Part shown: piece after piece, positions 10,272 through 21,780 of the stretch
Position numbering within the stretch: position 1 is the stretch's first letter
Layout of the letters: every line of letters starts with the position of its first letter
Source of the DNA: Hyaloscypha bicolor E
Taxonomy: Eukaryota; Ascomycota; Leotiomycetes; Helotiales; Hyaloscyphaceae
DNA: 64,000 bases
Assembly: GCF_002865645.1 (NCBI RefSeq)
Contig: NW_020194684.1
Span: forward strand, 6,053,952-6,117,951
Reading direction: 5' to 3'
The notes under the pieces: model-generated
What the model was told of the DNA's origin: nothing
The model's database searches: none
Seen by the model: the letters and a program-made list of their open reading frames with translations, nothing else
Program-made: the position numbers and the translations under genes

Positions 10272-12568
10272 TTGCAACGCCCGTAAAGTTGTAGTTCGAC
10301 GTGAAGATGAAAGAGGATGTTGCGGCGGCCGGTTGCCCAAGATCAGAGTGGTTAATGGGGAAATGCGTGCAATCGTTAGACGTCTGCAGAAAGCAGTAAC
10401 AGTCGCAAGATATAGTGCCATCCTATGCCCCGCCTGTCGAGCGCTGATATACTGCCTTATACCATTCTTCTCGAACAGGACCTGTCTTGCTAGAAAAGCG
10501 GCACATAAAAGTTGAAAGATGGAGGCCTTTGCGCCTAGCGTTTTGCTTTGAACATAGGCATTGTCACAATCACGCTGGACTAAGCGAGAACACACGCAGG
10601 GAATAGCATTACCACGTGGGTGAACGGGCCAAAAGGCACAAGATTAAGGTTGGAGCCTTATTAGCTATTCTACTACATAAGAGCACGGTACAATCAAGCG
10701 CACGTGACCAGGGCACACGTGACCACCTATAACACTTATTTTCGGATTTTAATTACTAAGTAAGAAAACTAGTAAAGTTAAGCTATTTATTATCTTTTTA
10801 TGACTAATTAGTTTTTTCAATTTTTAAATAGCCTTTTTATCTAATATAAAGAATTTAGTAAGGCTAAATAAGCAAAATAAGGTTACTATATAATAATTAG
10901 TAAGTAATAAATATCCGGAGAATAAGAGACAAAGTAATTATATGCAAGCAAGCAATAGCATCGGATGCTGAACATTTGCAGGCGACAATTGGGTATGAAT
11001 CACGTGCGTACGGAGGTAGCGATAAATGATCCAGATCAACATATTGTTTGCTCGAACTTCGTCATAGCGTTCGGCTTGATCCACTTGTGAGACTCAGTCA
11101 ATTTATTAACGTCCTATCTATGTCCGCAATGGCATCTGTGGTGTGACGAGTACGCAGCTTGACGGACTTCGTTCGACACAGCCCGCGTGTCTAGGCTGAA
11201 CCATGCTCAGGGGCTGTCTCAGGAAGCCTATCACTGCTTCATCTGCTCAGTGATCTTCAAAGGGTCTTTGGTGATCGGCCAATAGACACGACATCTGATG
11301 ATATGAAAGCCAAAAGTTTCTCTAGGCGAAATGCTTCACCGCCGCTCCCTGAGAGGGTTTGCTTTTCATGAGACCAGGCACGACACCGCAGACAGGCTCG
11401 TCAACAAAATCCGGGCTTACATCAGCAGAAGCGAAAGTCGAAATGCAGAAGTATCTCAACAACTAGGCGGGATTACTCGAGCCACTCAACGCCAGGCGGG
11501 TCGTTAAAAGCTGCAGGTGTGGAAGACAGCAAGAAGGATGATCCAGTAGGAACAGGGATATCCCACAACACACCGGAGGGTGTCCGCACTGGCACACTTG
11601 AATGCGAAGGATCTTACGTTGTGTGGGGTTGTCCGACGTGCAAGCGGTTCGCCGTGCTGACGGGAGGCCGCAGGAGGGGTCGAATGAGGCCGCTGGCGTC
11701 GGCAGTGAGGATCGAGGAGCTCGTCTCCTACTCCCTCCTTCTTGCCTCCTGCCGCCTTCCCATGCAGTCCCAAGACTCTCAATGGCATGATTTAGCCTTC
11801 TCTCGTCTGGAGGTCGGCTGTGGCTTCCGGCGTTTCCAATCGAACAGACGCCGGGCCCCCTTTCCACGTTGAGCAGATGAAGCTTGCGGTGTGGTGCGAT
11901 GCGGTTCGTTGCTCTCATTGTGGTGCTATCGCTGCTTCAGGGCTGGTGTGCTTTTACCCCACACTTGACTTGGCGCTGCTGAGCAGTCGTGTCTAGTTTT
12001 CATGAGCCAGCCTCCCTGTCGCAGCCCACTGAGAATGACGCAGGCGCTCGGTACGTATCCAATTGGATGCTGAGACTCTTGCCTGCCCCACTTATAAATT
12101 GATCAAGGCTGCTGATTGGTTATTCCCCTGTCGACCCCCAGCAAAGGAAACCTTATTTAGTACTCAATCGACTCGCTCCCCTTCCTTCCACCCCTCTCTT
12201 CTACACAACCCATCCATTCCACGCTCCCTCACATCCATCTTCAAATTCCTCACACACGAACGATCCTCTCTCTACCTCGTTTCGAATCTTCGAACGAAAC
12301 CGCAATTCGAGTTGCGATCCATTCCACGGTGATAAGGTTGTGTCCGGCCGAAGACGACAAGACAAAGGTTCCGCGTAGACGATATCGCCGAGCGAGCAAT
12401 ACCTTGAGCCAACAAAGCACGACCCCGACAAAGCGACACCAGTCACAAGCCCGAAGCTGAAGAGAGCAGCAAGGGTCATTGAACGAATCTCTCCCATACA
12501 ACAACCCTCGTCTTCAGATCATATATCGAAATAACCCTCCCAGCCTTCGAACGAAACCACATCGTGCA
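10272..12568. other. 2.3-kb gene-poor interval with AT-rich block
   Basis: I see no reliable gene. A strongly AT-rich block at about 10735-10925 looks like decayed repeat DNA. Just before it, two copies of CACGTGACC (10701-10709 and 10716-10724, 15 bp apart) form an E-box-like pair. Open frames at 11460-11920 overlap each other on both strands and lack family signals. From ~12170 to 12300 the plus strand is pyrimidine-rich, as expected for the leader of the gene starting at 12569. Confidence 0.4.
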
Positions 12569-13423
12569 ATGTCGGGCAATAGCGATAACAGCCCTCTCAA
12601 CGAGTCCGCGAAGCCCCGCCGTGGCTCATTCACAACCCAAACCTTCAACAACATCTTCGGTCGATCCAATAGCACGTCCGGTGCTCCGACAGCTCCCTTC
12701 CCAGGCCCGATCACGACAGCCGCAGCACAAGACCAACGTCGACGCATGTCGATTTCCACCCTCGGCTTATCCGGCACATCTCCTACCCAGTCAACACCCT
12801 TCACTTTTGGTGGTCGCCGAGGCAGTGTCTCTACTGCAGGCTCCGATTCCTTCGATGAAAATGCGATCGATGATGACGACGGTCCCGCTCGCAGCAATCC
12901 CACCACGCCATTCGCACGCCGCATGTCATTCGGTGGACAAGCTCTCCGATCTGCGAGAGGCTCTGGTAGCCCAGGCACAACTGGTAGAGCTCCCTCTTAT
13001 ACAACTGCACCTCTTCCCACAATTCCTGCCGGGCCGCGAAGTTCTCGCTCTGGCTCTGGCTCTAAAGGCGGAGCTGTGACTCCTCCAAATCATGGAAAAC
13101 AGGCAAGCACGCAATCAAAGCCCAGAACTGCTTCTGACTATCCCGTTTCCGCTCGTCCAGGTGAAGGCGGTGGCTTCAACTGGTCTGAGCAGCTTAGATC
13201 CCGTGCCGAGAGCTCCGTGTCGCAGTCTCAGCGCCCTTCTTTCCCAACCTCCCCGTCCTCTGCAAAGACCACACAAATGCCGATGCATGAGAGAGCCAAG
13301 AGCGTCAGCGAGATGCCTGCTCCTCCGATCGCCGTCCCGGCACCAACACCACCGCGTCCGGAGCGGAAGAAGCCCGATGCGTTCCAGGAGCGGATCTTGA
13401 AGGGAGACTTCTACATGGACTGA
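12569..13423 (+). CDS. Conserved low-complexity phosphoprotein-like protein of unknown function
   Basis: 284 residues from the ATG at 12569, chosen because the upstream in-frame stretch has no ATG. The protein is dominated by Ser, Pro, Gly and Arg and is probably disordered. Repeated RRxS motifs (PRRGS, RRMSIS, RRGSVS, RRMSFG) are basophilic (PKA/AGC-type) phosphorylation consensus sites. Two ordered-looking islands stand out: FNWSEQLRSRAESS (about 207-220) and the extreme C-terminus DAFQERILKGDFYMD. I believe this combination is conserved across filamentous ascomycetes, but I cannot name it. Gene body is GC-rich and codon use is typical of the conserved genes here, with a long pyrimidine-rich leader, suggesting good expression. 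Function unknown. Confidence 0.75.
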   Translation: MSGNSDNSPLNESAKPRRGSFTTQTFNNIFGRSNSTSGAPTAPFPGPITTAAAQDQRRRMSISTLGLSGTSPTQSTPFTFGGRRGSVSTAGSDSFDENAIDDDDGPARSNPTTPFARRMSFGGQALRSARGSGSPGTTGRAPSYTTAPLPTIPAGPRSSRSGSGSKGGAVTPPNHGKQASTQSKPRTASDYPVSARPGEGGGFNWSEQLRSRAESSVSQSQRPSFPTSPSSAKTTQMPMHERAKSVSEMPAPPIAVPAPTPPRPERKKPDAFQERILKGDFYMD

Positions 13424-14430
13424 ACGATGGACAGTATGGCTTTTCTTTCGATGTTTGATTAAGCCTGCTTGTGTCCATTGCTGCTTTTGATGAGTTTGGC
13501 GTTGATGGCGTTTATAAAGTGATGAAGGCAGAGCGCCTCTCACGCAAGAGCTTGACAGCGGGTGTCACTCTAAGTTTGGCTGGATTTGCTGCGACAGTCG
13601 ATGGGTTTACAGAAGTGTACGCTGGCGTTTCTTCTTGTCGTTGGTAAAAAATTATTCGAGAAACGAAATACCGGCACTCTGCTTTTCAGCCGATGAGCTT
13701 ATGATGAATGATGAGTTTTCTTTTCAATGTTAATGGATGACTTCCATCCTTTATGATAGGCGATAGGTTTGTGGGAATGGAAATGGAAATAGGAAAATAT
13801 GCCACAAAATGTAGCTTTAGTTTAGCTTAACATGCTTTTCCGGCTGACTCAAGTCCAAGTACTCTGTTTTTGTGGTTCATACTTTGTGAGGACTCGAAAG
13901 ATGGTTTTAGCTACGTTTGCAGCCTTGCTTCTTGCCTTATATTGGCAAATCAGTCAAGCAAATGCCGAGCTGGCTGATCTTGCCATGATTGACGCCAAGC
14001 GATGGTTGAATGTCCATGGAGGCTCATCAGTCTCCATCATTCTTCGAATCTAGCTTAGTAATAGGCTCTTAAGTTATGGTTACTAAGCTAATGCATCCCA
14101 TATAACTGCTGTACTGTCTTTCCTATCCAGCAACTTGAAATTTGGTTTGTACCAAGTGAGGAAGATTGTTTTAGTCAAACTTCTAAACCCTTTGAAGAGC
14201 TCACTTCCTACAAAGACCGAGCGGGCTCACTCCTCTTGATGTCTAGAATTTCTTTTCTGTGAGTCCATGTTACGAATACCTTAGATTATAGTGGCAATAA
14301 TTCTGCTGGTTAAAGATGTTCGATGCCACTTCGGTCTCGAGATTCCTCCCTCCCTCCTTCAACACCACCTTTGTCTAAGAGGTAACAGGTATGCTATCAC
14401 TCCGTCTTTAACGCTTGTGTCTTTGAAGGT
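13424..14430. other. Intergenic interval
   Basis: Presumed 3' UTR and spacer. The short open frame at 13832-14053 has no recognisable feature and AT/GC composition like its surroundings. Confidence 0.35.
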
Positions 14431-14856
14431 AGTATTCTATGCAGAGCATTGAGAAGCTGGCACGATCTCGCATCAAACTCTAGTTACCCTCGCCAACCAA
14501 TTCCTCAATGGAGGCCGGCAGGAGCTCACCCAGCAAGTGGCCATACAACAGGAGAACATCGAGTACCTCGCCAGCGAACTAAACGCCAAAATGGATATAC
14601 CAACCTTCTTGTAGGTATCCACCAATGTCTGCCTATTATCTCTCCTGACTTACCAGGTCTAGTTCCCCTAACGAACTCGTCACCATCCTCGTCGGCCCAA
14701 GCAAAGAAGCCCCTCATCACACGCGCCGAGTTCGATTCTCTCCTCGGTCAACAAGGCTCCCGCATCTACACCGCCGCCGATTGCCCTATGCTTGCGAAAA
14801 TTAATAAATGCTTTCTGCACCTCGGTCACGTCTGGATCATCGGGGACTATCTATAA
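14343..14856 (+). pseudogene. Relic of a small intron-containing gene
   Basis: Three fragments look coding but do not join in one frame. At ~14315 ATG TTC GAT opens a short peptide (MFDATSVSRFLPPSFNTTF) that ends in TAA. At ~14466-14610 one frame reads a clean helical stretch (TLANQFLNGGRQELTQQVA, then IQQENIEYLASELNAKMDIP). It is followed by a good intron candidate (GTAGGT...TTACCAG, about 14611-14659). Beyond it a third frame reads KKPLITRAEFDSLLGQQGSR and AADCPMLAK to a stop at 14856. Splicing puts the last two fragments out of phase by one base, so I call a decayed gene. No family recognised; fortuitous open frames are the main alternative. Confidence 0.35.
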
Positions 14857-14859
14857 CTC

Positions 14860-15467
14860 TCCTGTTTCCAGAACCGGGCTGTCGACGGAATGAATGAGAT
14901 TTGTGCGCAAATTCTCCAGCCTTGTCCTACTACACCAAAACGAAGTGCTAAACGAAAATAGTTCAAGCCGACGCCACAATCTATCAAATGCGGACATTCA
15001 GGTGAGGAATCAATGAACAACACCCTTATTGCGGCTTTTGTGCTTCTTTAGGATTAGAATGATTGCATTGAGAATTATGAGCCATGAAGATGGACAAGGC
15101 TCCTAGTCCTCCATGGCCTCTGAATAGGAGGAGTAATTTCGAATTTTTATGTTGCGTCCGAAAACCGCGTCTTTTACACGACTCTGTCCATAGAAACTGG
15201 GCGTGTGGCTTGAGCTTCTTGTAGATCCCCAGTTTCGACGTCGGCTCCGTGTCTCGGTGTCGCTCGGTGAGATAAAGGAGGCGAGTGGAGGTTGCTTACT
15301 TCTTTTCGACGGACCCCGGAATTTTATTTTCATTCTGCGTTCTTGTTTCCTGGACATCTAATCGTCTTAGTACGACAAAGTCCCCTCGTTTTCGCGCCTT
15401 TCGGGTTTATAGAGTTTTGTTGTCAGGTGTGGTTTATCTGAACTGGCACAGCAATTCGAAGCCCGCC
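14860..15467. other. Upstream region of the amino acid permease
   Basis: No gene seen. Contains the presumed promoter and leader of the permease. Confidence 0.35.
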
Positions 15468-17336
15468 ATGTCTTCAACATCCTCTTCAGATGTCGAGTCA
15501 GGTGAGACCCTGACGGATACTGAAAGAGAAGCTGGCGCAGCAGTTCCCTCGATTGACGGAGTAGACGAGTCTGCCAATATTCCGCGTAGAAAACTTCGCC
15601 AAAGACTTCATGACTGGGTTGACGAAACCATCGATGGATTCAAGGAACACGATCGAAGTCGACAAGAGGCAGCTTACGGCGCTACTGGGGAGCCTCCCCT
15701 GCGCAAGAATCTGAAGACCATTCAAATGCAATTCATTGCGTTCGGCGGGGCTATTGGTATGAGAGGCCTCCCAAAGAAAATATCATTGCAGAAACCCAGT
15801 GCTAATGAGTCTACTTAGGCACCGGTCTGTTTGTTGGATGTGGCCAAGCTTTGGCAGCCGGCGGGCCTGGATCACTGTTACTCGGCTTTTTAATCATCGG
15901 GCTCGACTTGCTCTGCACGATATACTCGTTGGCGGAGATGACCTTGGTCTTACCTATATCAGGAGCTTTCGTCGTTCATGCTACTCGATTTATCAACAAA
16001 CCGTGGGGTTTTGCCATGGGCTGGAACTATGCCATGCAGTGGCTCATTATTCTACCCCTAGAGCTTGTGGCTCTCACGATTGTGTTCAAATACTGGCATG
16101 CGGTCGATAAGGTTCCTTCTGCAGGCCTGGCTCTGATATTCTGGCTGGTTATAATTATCATCAATTTGTTTGGTGTCAGAGGATATGGAGAAGCCGAGAT
16201 GCTCTTTGCGATCCTCAAGATCATAGCGGTGGTCGGGTTCTTCGTATTGGGAGTGGCTATTGATCTAGGCGCAGGCAAGAGAGGCACTTACATCGGGGGA
16301 ATGTACTGGCACGATCCTGGCGCCTTCACAGGTGGTTGGTGTGGCTTTTTCACCGTGTTGGTCATTGCCGCGTTTACGTTCTCCGGCACCGAAATGTTGT
16401 GTCTCGCGGCGGGTGAGCATCCAGAGCCTATTGAGGTACTTCCAAAGGCTGTCAAGCAAGTTTTCTGGCGCATCTTCCTGGTAAGATACAACCTATTTGA
16501 TGTCTTCTTGAATCTAATCCTTCTAGTTCTACGCCTTATCTATCATCACTGTTTGTCTCGTTGTGCCTTGTAAGGACCCTCGATTGATCGAGCACTCAGG
16601 AGATGCTAACGCTGGAGCATCTCCTTTCGTTATCGCTATAAAGAATTCCGGAGTCCCAGTGCTTGACTCAATACTCAATACAGTAATCTTGATCACGGCG
16701 CTATCAGTGGGAAATACATCTGTGTATGCGTCGACGAGAGTCCTGGTAGCTCTATCGGTGCAGCATCAAGCGCCGAAGGTTCTCTCCTACATTGACCGCA
16801 AAGGTCGACCACAGTTTGCTCTTCTGGTTGCATTTATTTTCGGGCTTCTTTCGATCTTGTCACAGCTTCGCGACAATAACGCTTTATTTACACGGCTTCT
16901 CGCGCTTTCGGGTCTCTCTTCAATTATTACGTGGGGCTCTATATGTCTCGCACACATCCGCTTCCGCAAAGCGTGCGATGCCCAGAAGTTGACGGAGCGC
17001 CTTCCGTACAAATCTCCATTCGGTATCTGGGGATCTTACATCGGGCTCTTGATAAATTGTGGAGTGATTGTTGGCCAATTCGCCCAGGTCATATTCGCAG
17101 TTGAATGGAGTCATGTCTCCACGCCCAGTCAAATGGAGCTCTCGTGGTCATATTTCGTGGCGATACCTCTTTTCGCGTTGTGCTATTGGTCATATGTGGT
17201 CTATGAACGGTGGAGTGGAGAGATGCTGACCATGGACTTGACAACTGGCACGAAGTTCTTGAGGCCTGGAGAAAGACGAAGACATCGTGTCGTAAAGGGA
17301 GCTTGGTGGAAGAAGGTATATGATGTATTGTGTTGA
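15468..17336 (+). CDS. Amino acid permease (yeast amino acid transporter family)
   Basis: Three exons, 15468-15756, 15819-16480 and 16527-17336, give 586 residues. Introns of 62 and 46 nt have GTATGA/GTAAGA donors and GCTAAT/TCTAAT branch sites, and phases agree. The N-terminus is a ~90-residue cytosolic Ser/acidic segment. The first membrane helix then carries the family signature QFIAFGGAIGTGLFVGCGQAL, split by intron 1. About twelve hydrophobic segments follow, including GWNYAMQWLIILPLEL, AAFTFSGTEMLCLAAGE (the FxGxE substrate-site region) and the conserved C-terminal cytosolic tail. Known role: proton-coupled amino acid uptake at the plasma membrane, related to Gap1, Can1 and Dip5. Substrate range cannot be read from sequence. 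Length is normal and no defects are seen. Confidence 0.95.
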
Positions 17337-17751
17337 AACAAAAATTGGAATGAAGTATGTGAAAGAATTGCTTTAACCAATCTCTCCACTTCATGGCTTT
17401 CCATATATAGATTTCAATTGCTTTCAATTAACCAGAATCTCTGCTGCTTCAAACTCATTTCAGTAGGAAAATTTGCACAGACAAAGTGCGTCATTCGTTC
17501 GCAAAAAGTGACGATGACCCTGAAGAGAAAGTTGTAATAAAGATTGCTCAAAACTCAAATGATTATATCGCTAAAAGTGCCCAACGCTTGTGGAAATAGG
17601 TATAATGTCTGCGTGCGCTCTCACACCAATTCAAACTCCCCAAGAAGCCCAAAGAATCCTTCCATTTCTCCCAACGCTTTGACTCACCCTAGATGCCCAA
17701 AAACCCCGCAACCCAATTATTTCGGTATAATGACACAGAAGAAGTTACGTT
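17337..17751. other. Convergent 3' spacer
   Basis: Lies between the stop of the permease and the stop of the minus-strand retropepsin-like gene. It holds only the two 3' ends; no gene seen. Confidence 0.4.
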
Positions 17752-18853
17752 TTAGGGCCTTTTATTCCGTGCCGCATCCTCCTGACGCCGCTCTCTCTGT
17801 TCATCCGCCTGCTTCTTTGCTTGCTCTGCTTTGGTGACTGCCTGCTGTCGTTTCCTTTCTTCGTCCTGGGCTTTTGCTGCTGCAGCTATTGTTAGCAAAT
17901 AAACCCTGCGAGAGAGGAAGATGATATACCTTCTGATTGCTTTAAATGAAGTAGAACCTGGACGGGGCTAGCCAGCAACTTTTTCTCGATGATCGTCTCC
18001 TCTCCGAAAATGATGCAGTGCGGTAAGTTGTCCAAAACCAAGAACAGAGACGTCCCTGAGCATCTCCATTTCCAGGTCAAATGAACTACCCCAGTGCAGC
18101 AAATTGGTTCTCCATCCGCTCCAACTAGCTCATCAATATTCTTGGGTACCGGCTTGATAAGATCTTCCATACCCAAGACATCCTCCACATAGTGTCTTAA
18201 GACTAGGTTATACCAGCTGCCGGAGTCGAGTTGAACTTGATGAGTGTCCCATTTCTCAGGACTCTTTGTGCGGAACTGACCGATTTGGAAGGTTGGCTGG
18301 AACATGTTAGGCTACAAGAAGGTTAGTAAAGCGTGGTAGCATCAAAAAATAGGACCCGACTAACACTCTCATTGTCCCTCCGAGCACCATTCTCTGCAGT
18401 TGACTGTTGTGACCTTCGCCGTTTGGGTTGGAGTAGCTTCGAGAGCCTCCCGAGTATTGTCCATCTTTTCTTTATGTCTGTCTCACGAGCAGCCTCCTCT
18501 GCAGTCTCCTGAACGATAGGTAATTCTACATCCTGCGAACTAACTTCTGCCACGGAGGATAGCGACGAGGTTATGGAGTGGACGGGACTTGGTTTTGATG
18601 AGAGTCGTCTGCGAGGACGTTGAGCATCATCTTTCTCAAATGAATTTCGATCTTCGTCTGGCGATATCGATCTCCCAACATCGTTTGTGTATATAGTGGT
18701 GCCTTTATCCTCTATCTCATCGAAGTTGAACTCGAAGGGCTCTATCTCGGCAGTAGGTGGCAGCACTGGAGCAAGTTTAAGGACCTTAGGCTTGTAATGC
18801 TTCTTTTTCTTGACAGGGGTAGTCTTATAGACTTCGAAAGCTAGTCCGCTCAT
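17752..18853 (-). CDS. Retropepsin-like fold protein, single domain
   Basis: Three exons (18853-18365, 18311-17930, 17885-17752) give 334 residues; introns are 53 and 44 nt and phases agree. Residues 1-163 are charged and Ser-rich, probably disordered, with a basic cluster (RLSKLLQPKRRRSQQ). Residues ~170-285 read as a retroviral-type aspartic protease fold. VQLDSGSWYNLV supplies the flap-proximal Asp-Ser-Gly (Asp 192; canonical is DTG/DSG). VVHLTWKW is a flap-region strand. LDNLPHCIIFGEETI replaces the usual ILLG motif. The last ~45 residues form a highly charged Ala/Lys/Glu/Gln helix (coiled coil). Known: such domains are monomer halves that dimerise to make an active site. Whether this one is catalytic is unknown. 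No reverse transcriptase or integrase is nearby, so it looks like a host gene rather than a transposon. Confidence 0.7.
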
Positions 18854-20053
18854 TGCGTCTTTATCGTGCTGTGGAATGTCGACCGGAGGGCGTGAAGACT
18901 TGCTGTACCAGTGACCTGGCCACGCGTCTCCGCTTACGAGTTAGTTGTGATACACACCAACCTCCCAACCCCCCGGGTTGGTGTTCCTCGCTAAATTTGT
19001 AGCACAGACCAGCGCAGACCAGCCAGCTAGAAGTACCTCCTACACAAATTACTATGCGAAATACTTGGCCAGGTCGCTTTCACGAACCACCAGTGGAAAG
19101 TGACTAGTGCAAGGTACGAACGGGTAATCTAGCAAGGCAGGCGGCCCAGCTGGCCTGTTGCAGGGGTTTTGGAAGGTTGTTTTCTTAGCGTAGCTGGCCT
19201 TTGATGCCTGAAAATCACTTGTTTCTACGTATCTGGCTAGTGCAACAGGCCAACAGGCCAAACAGGCTAGCTGGGAACGTTTCTGGAATGCTTCAAAGAC
19301 ACTTTACCAAATACAAATTCACTTCTGAAAGTTCTTGTTCTTAGTTACTCTTAATAAACTCGTAGAAAAGTTTCTAAAACGCTTCAGAAACGTTTTAGTA
19401 ACGATATAGAAATATAATTCTTTCCATTATTAATATAGATAGGAAGGAACAGGGGGTATGCGAGAATAATTGATACCTTAAAAGTTGAAACTGGCCATGG
19501 CCTGTTTTCTACCCCTACAACAGGCCTGGTGGGGACAACAAGCAGGCCAGCTCAACTACATATTCTGCTAAGCACAAGCCAGGGACTTTCCCAGAATAAA
19601 TGGGGTCGAGGCAACGCGAGCCGATGCACATTCAGGCAGGCATGGCACGGCTCGGGGAACGCTCTTGCAAGGCGTCGTGAGTCTCCGGATCACAAGATGC
19701 TACGTAGAGGCAGATGCTTATGCTGAGACACGGGCTCTGATTTGCCCCAGAACTGGGAAGGTTTGCTGTTTTCAAAGTCTTTTCCATGCTTACTGCTCCC
19801 AGTGGCCCCCTTGATGCAACTATAGAAACGGGGCATGTTGATGCCATAGATAGTGAAGATAAAGAAGCCTCGAATCTTCACAAAAAAATTGCCAAAGTCC
19901 CTCGAGCCGAGTGGCGAAACGAAATTCGGTATCGCCCAAATAGTTAAGATCCGTAGAGAAGTGTTCTATGCCATTGGAAATACCTTAGTAAAATACCAAA
20001 TAATGCACCATGGCCCCCGCTCACCGCACACCAGCGGTAAAGTGGAATGATTG
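18854..20053. other. 1.2-kb interval rich in GGCCTGTTG repeats
   Basis: No supported gene. The motif GGCCTGTTGCAGGGG (19152-19166) occurs inverted at 19512-19526 (CCCCTACAACAGGCC). Further CAACAGGCC/CAGGCCAGC copies lie at about 19243-19265 and 19541-19553. The ~360 bp between the inverted copies could be a degraded small element. A pair of CAACCTCCCAACCCCCCGGG-type C-runs sits near 18958-18980. Confidence 0.35.
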
Positions 20054-20989
20054 CTACGAAATATTGGTACCCCCAACAAATACCACCTGAACAGCAGCAA
20101 AGCTAGCATAGTGTCAGCAAAGTTGTACCTATGTCCATCTCGAAGTGATTATTACGCTGAAGTGGCAGAGAATATCTCGATCATTCTTGCTCTTGTCATG
20201 GTGACCAGCAGCAAAGAGAAAATAAATGTGAAGCACGCTACAAGACCCAACCGCAATCCCAGATTGGTGACCAGGTACAGCACCACGATGGATGTGAGAG
20301 GAAGTAAAGTTGCTACGGCTGTCCCAAGGACCATTGCGATTTTCAACAACTTATGATCCTTGTATTCCACGTACAAATTCTCAGAGTCAGATTTGTGTAA
20401 TCGAGAGAAGTGGCGGTGCCACCAGACGATAAATCGATTTAGCACCCAATATGAGACTTGATCATCGGATTTCTGCCTCTTGAGCGCTGTAAGTTCAGAT
20501 GAGGCGGAAATATCCCACACATCATTGTCTAGACCGGTGAGAGCACAGTTGCCCTGCTTTCCCCGCTGAAGCCATTGCTTCAAGAAATCCAAGTCTGTCG
20601 GGGCAGGCGACTGAGTCGATGCCATGAAGGTTTGCTGCATGAAAGCTTCATCTGTCGAGCCTCGTCAACACCACTCCTATCAAATGTTTTAGATGGATCA
20701 TACTATACTCCCCAAGTTTCCTTCGAATATCTCGCATAATTGTCCACTGCATGCTCTCGCCCTTTTCCTCGGACCGCATCAAGGAATACCAATTTACAGC
20801 ATATTCAAGTTTCTCGGCGTCGCCTGACGAATTGTCTTCCGCCACACATCTCTTTAATTCTGATTCAAGAGAGACTAATTCTGCCTGAAGATAGAGCAGG
20901 TTCTTCGCACCAAGTGACGAAAAGCGCCGAAAGATCCCAAGGGTTGGCTTCTCCCCCATGAGCGCAGCGAGTTTTTCGTAGCCATCCAT
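20054..20989 (-). CDS. DUF6594-type fungal membrane protein, copy 1
   Basis: Three exons (20989-20704, 20660-20156, 20102-20054) give 279 residues. Introns of 43 and 53 nt are in phases 1 and 2. The frame is open upstream of 20989, but the family starts at MDGYEKLAALMG, so that ATG is chosen. Order: GYEKLAALMG...LGIFRRFSSLGAKNLLYLQAEL (family hallmark), a helical middle with TDEAFMQQTFMA and APTDLDFLKQWLQ, then a cluster of two or three membrane helices (KIAMVLGTAVATLLPLTSIV; LGLVACFTFIFSLLLV) ending FSATSAFAAVQVVFVGG. From memory this matches DUF6594, widespread in filamentous ascomycetes; function unknown. It is divergent from the CorA-like gene (791 bp apart) and lies on the same strand as the retropepsin-like gene downstream. 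Confidence 0.8.
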
Positions 20990-21780
20990 TATCGCAAAAC
21001 AGGAACACTGGAACAGATTCGAAATAGTACCGAAAATGAGAATTTCTAGAATGTTAGAAAATACCATCGAAGGCTCGGCGATCTGTTTAGATGTTGCAGC
21101 CTCGCCTGAGGTCCAGCCAACATGCGATATCGCTCCTCCGAAATCCAATCAGGCTGTGTTCAAGCACTCTAAACCGACCACTTGGGTTGACTGCGAGGCA
21201 GATTACCATTACAGATGATATCCCCCGATACTGGAAGTAATGCGGAATTCGTTGTTTTTTGCGTCCAGATGAAGCCTACTTCTGGTGCTTGCCTTACATA
21301 ATCATGCGCTACTTCTCTGCAAAGTTCTATTACTGTTCGGCACGAGTCGTAAACCGAAAGTTACAAATAAATAAGGTGCTCCCTAACTAATTTCCGTGTA
21401 AATACTTAGCATCGATACCGAAGCTCCTCCAAATTTAATCCTTACTTGGTCTTGATGTACTGGGTATCTCGGGCAACAAACAAGAGCCAATAGAAGGAGC
21501 AGTAATTTTTGGTGGGGTGAATTGTGATTTAGCGTTTTGAGTTTTGCGTTTTGCGTTTCTCGCTTGGACGAGAGGTTCTTACGGCTTTCCATAAGCAAGG
21601 CTCTATGAAGAGAAATGTGGCTGCGACATAACCAACCAGCTGCGAGTATGGTGAGCCTCAACTCCCTTTCCACTAGATTCGTTCGTTCCAGCCTTCGACA
21701 TTCTGAGCCACCTGCCCCCGTCATCCTTGATCAGCTTTCAATTGAATCCCCTACTCGACGTTTCTAAGATTTGTCCCGCT
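20990..21780. other. Shared divergent promoter region
   Basis: Separates the start codons of the DUF6594-type gene (minus) and the CorA-like gene (plus). No gene seen. Repeated GTTTTG(A/C)G words lie at about 21532-21558. Confidence 0.4.

Noticed and set aside
11463..11918. Open frames on both strands, one of 151 residues
   Set aside because: Mutually overlapping GC-rich frames without domain signals. No consistent start or intron structure.
17752..18853. Interpretation of the single-domain retropepsin gene as part of an LTR retrotransposon
   Set aside because: No reverse transcriptase, RNase H, integrase, primer-binding site or long terminal repeats are visible within 2 kb, and the gene has two ordinary introns.
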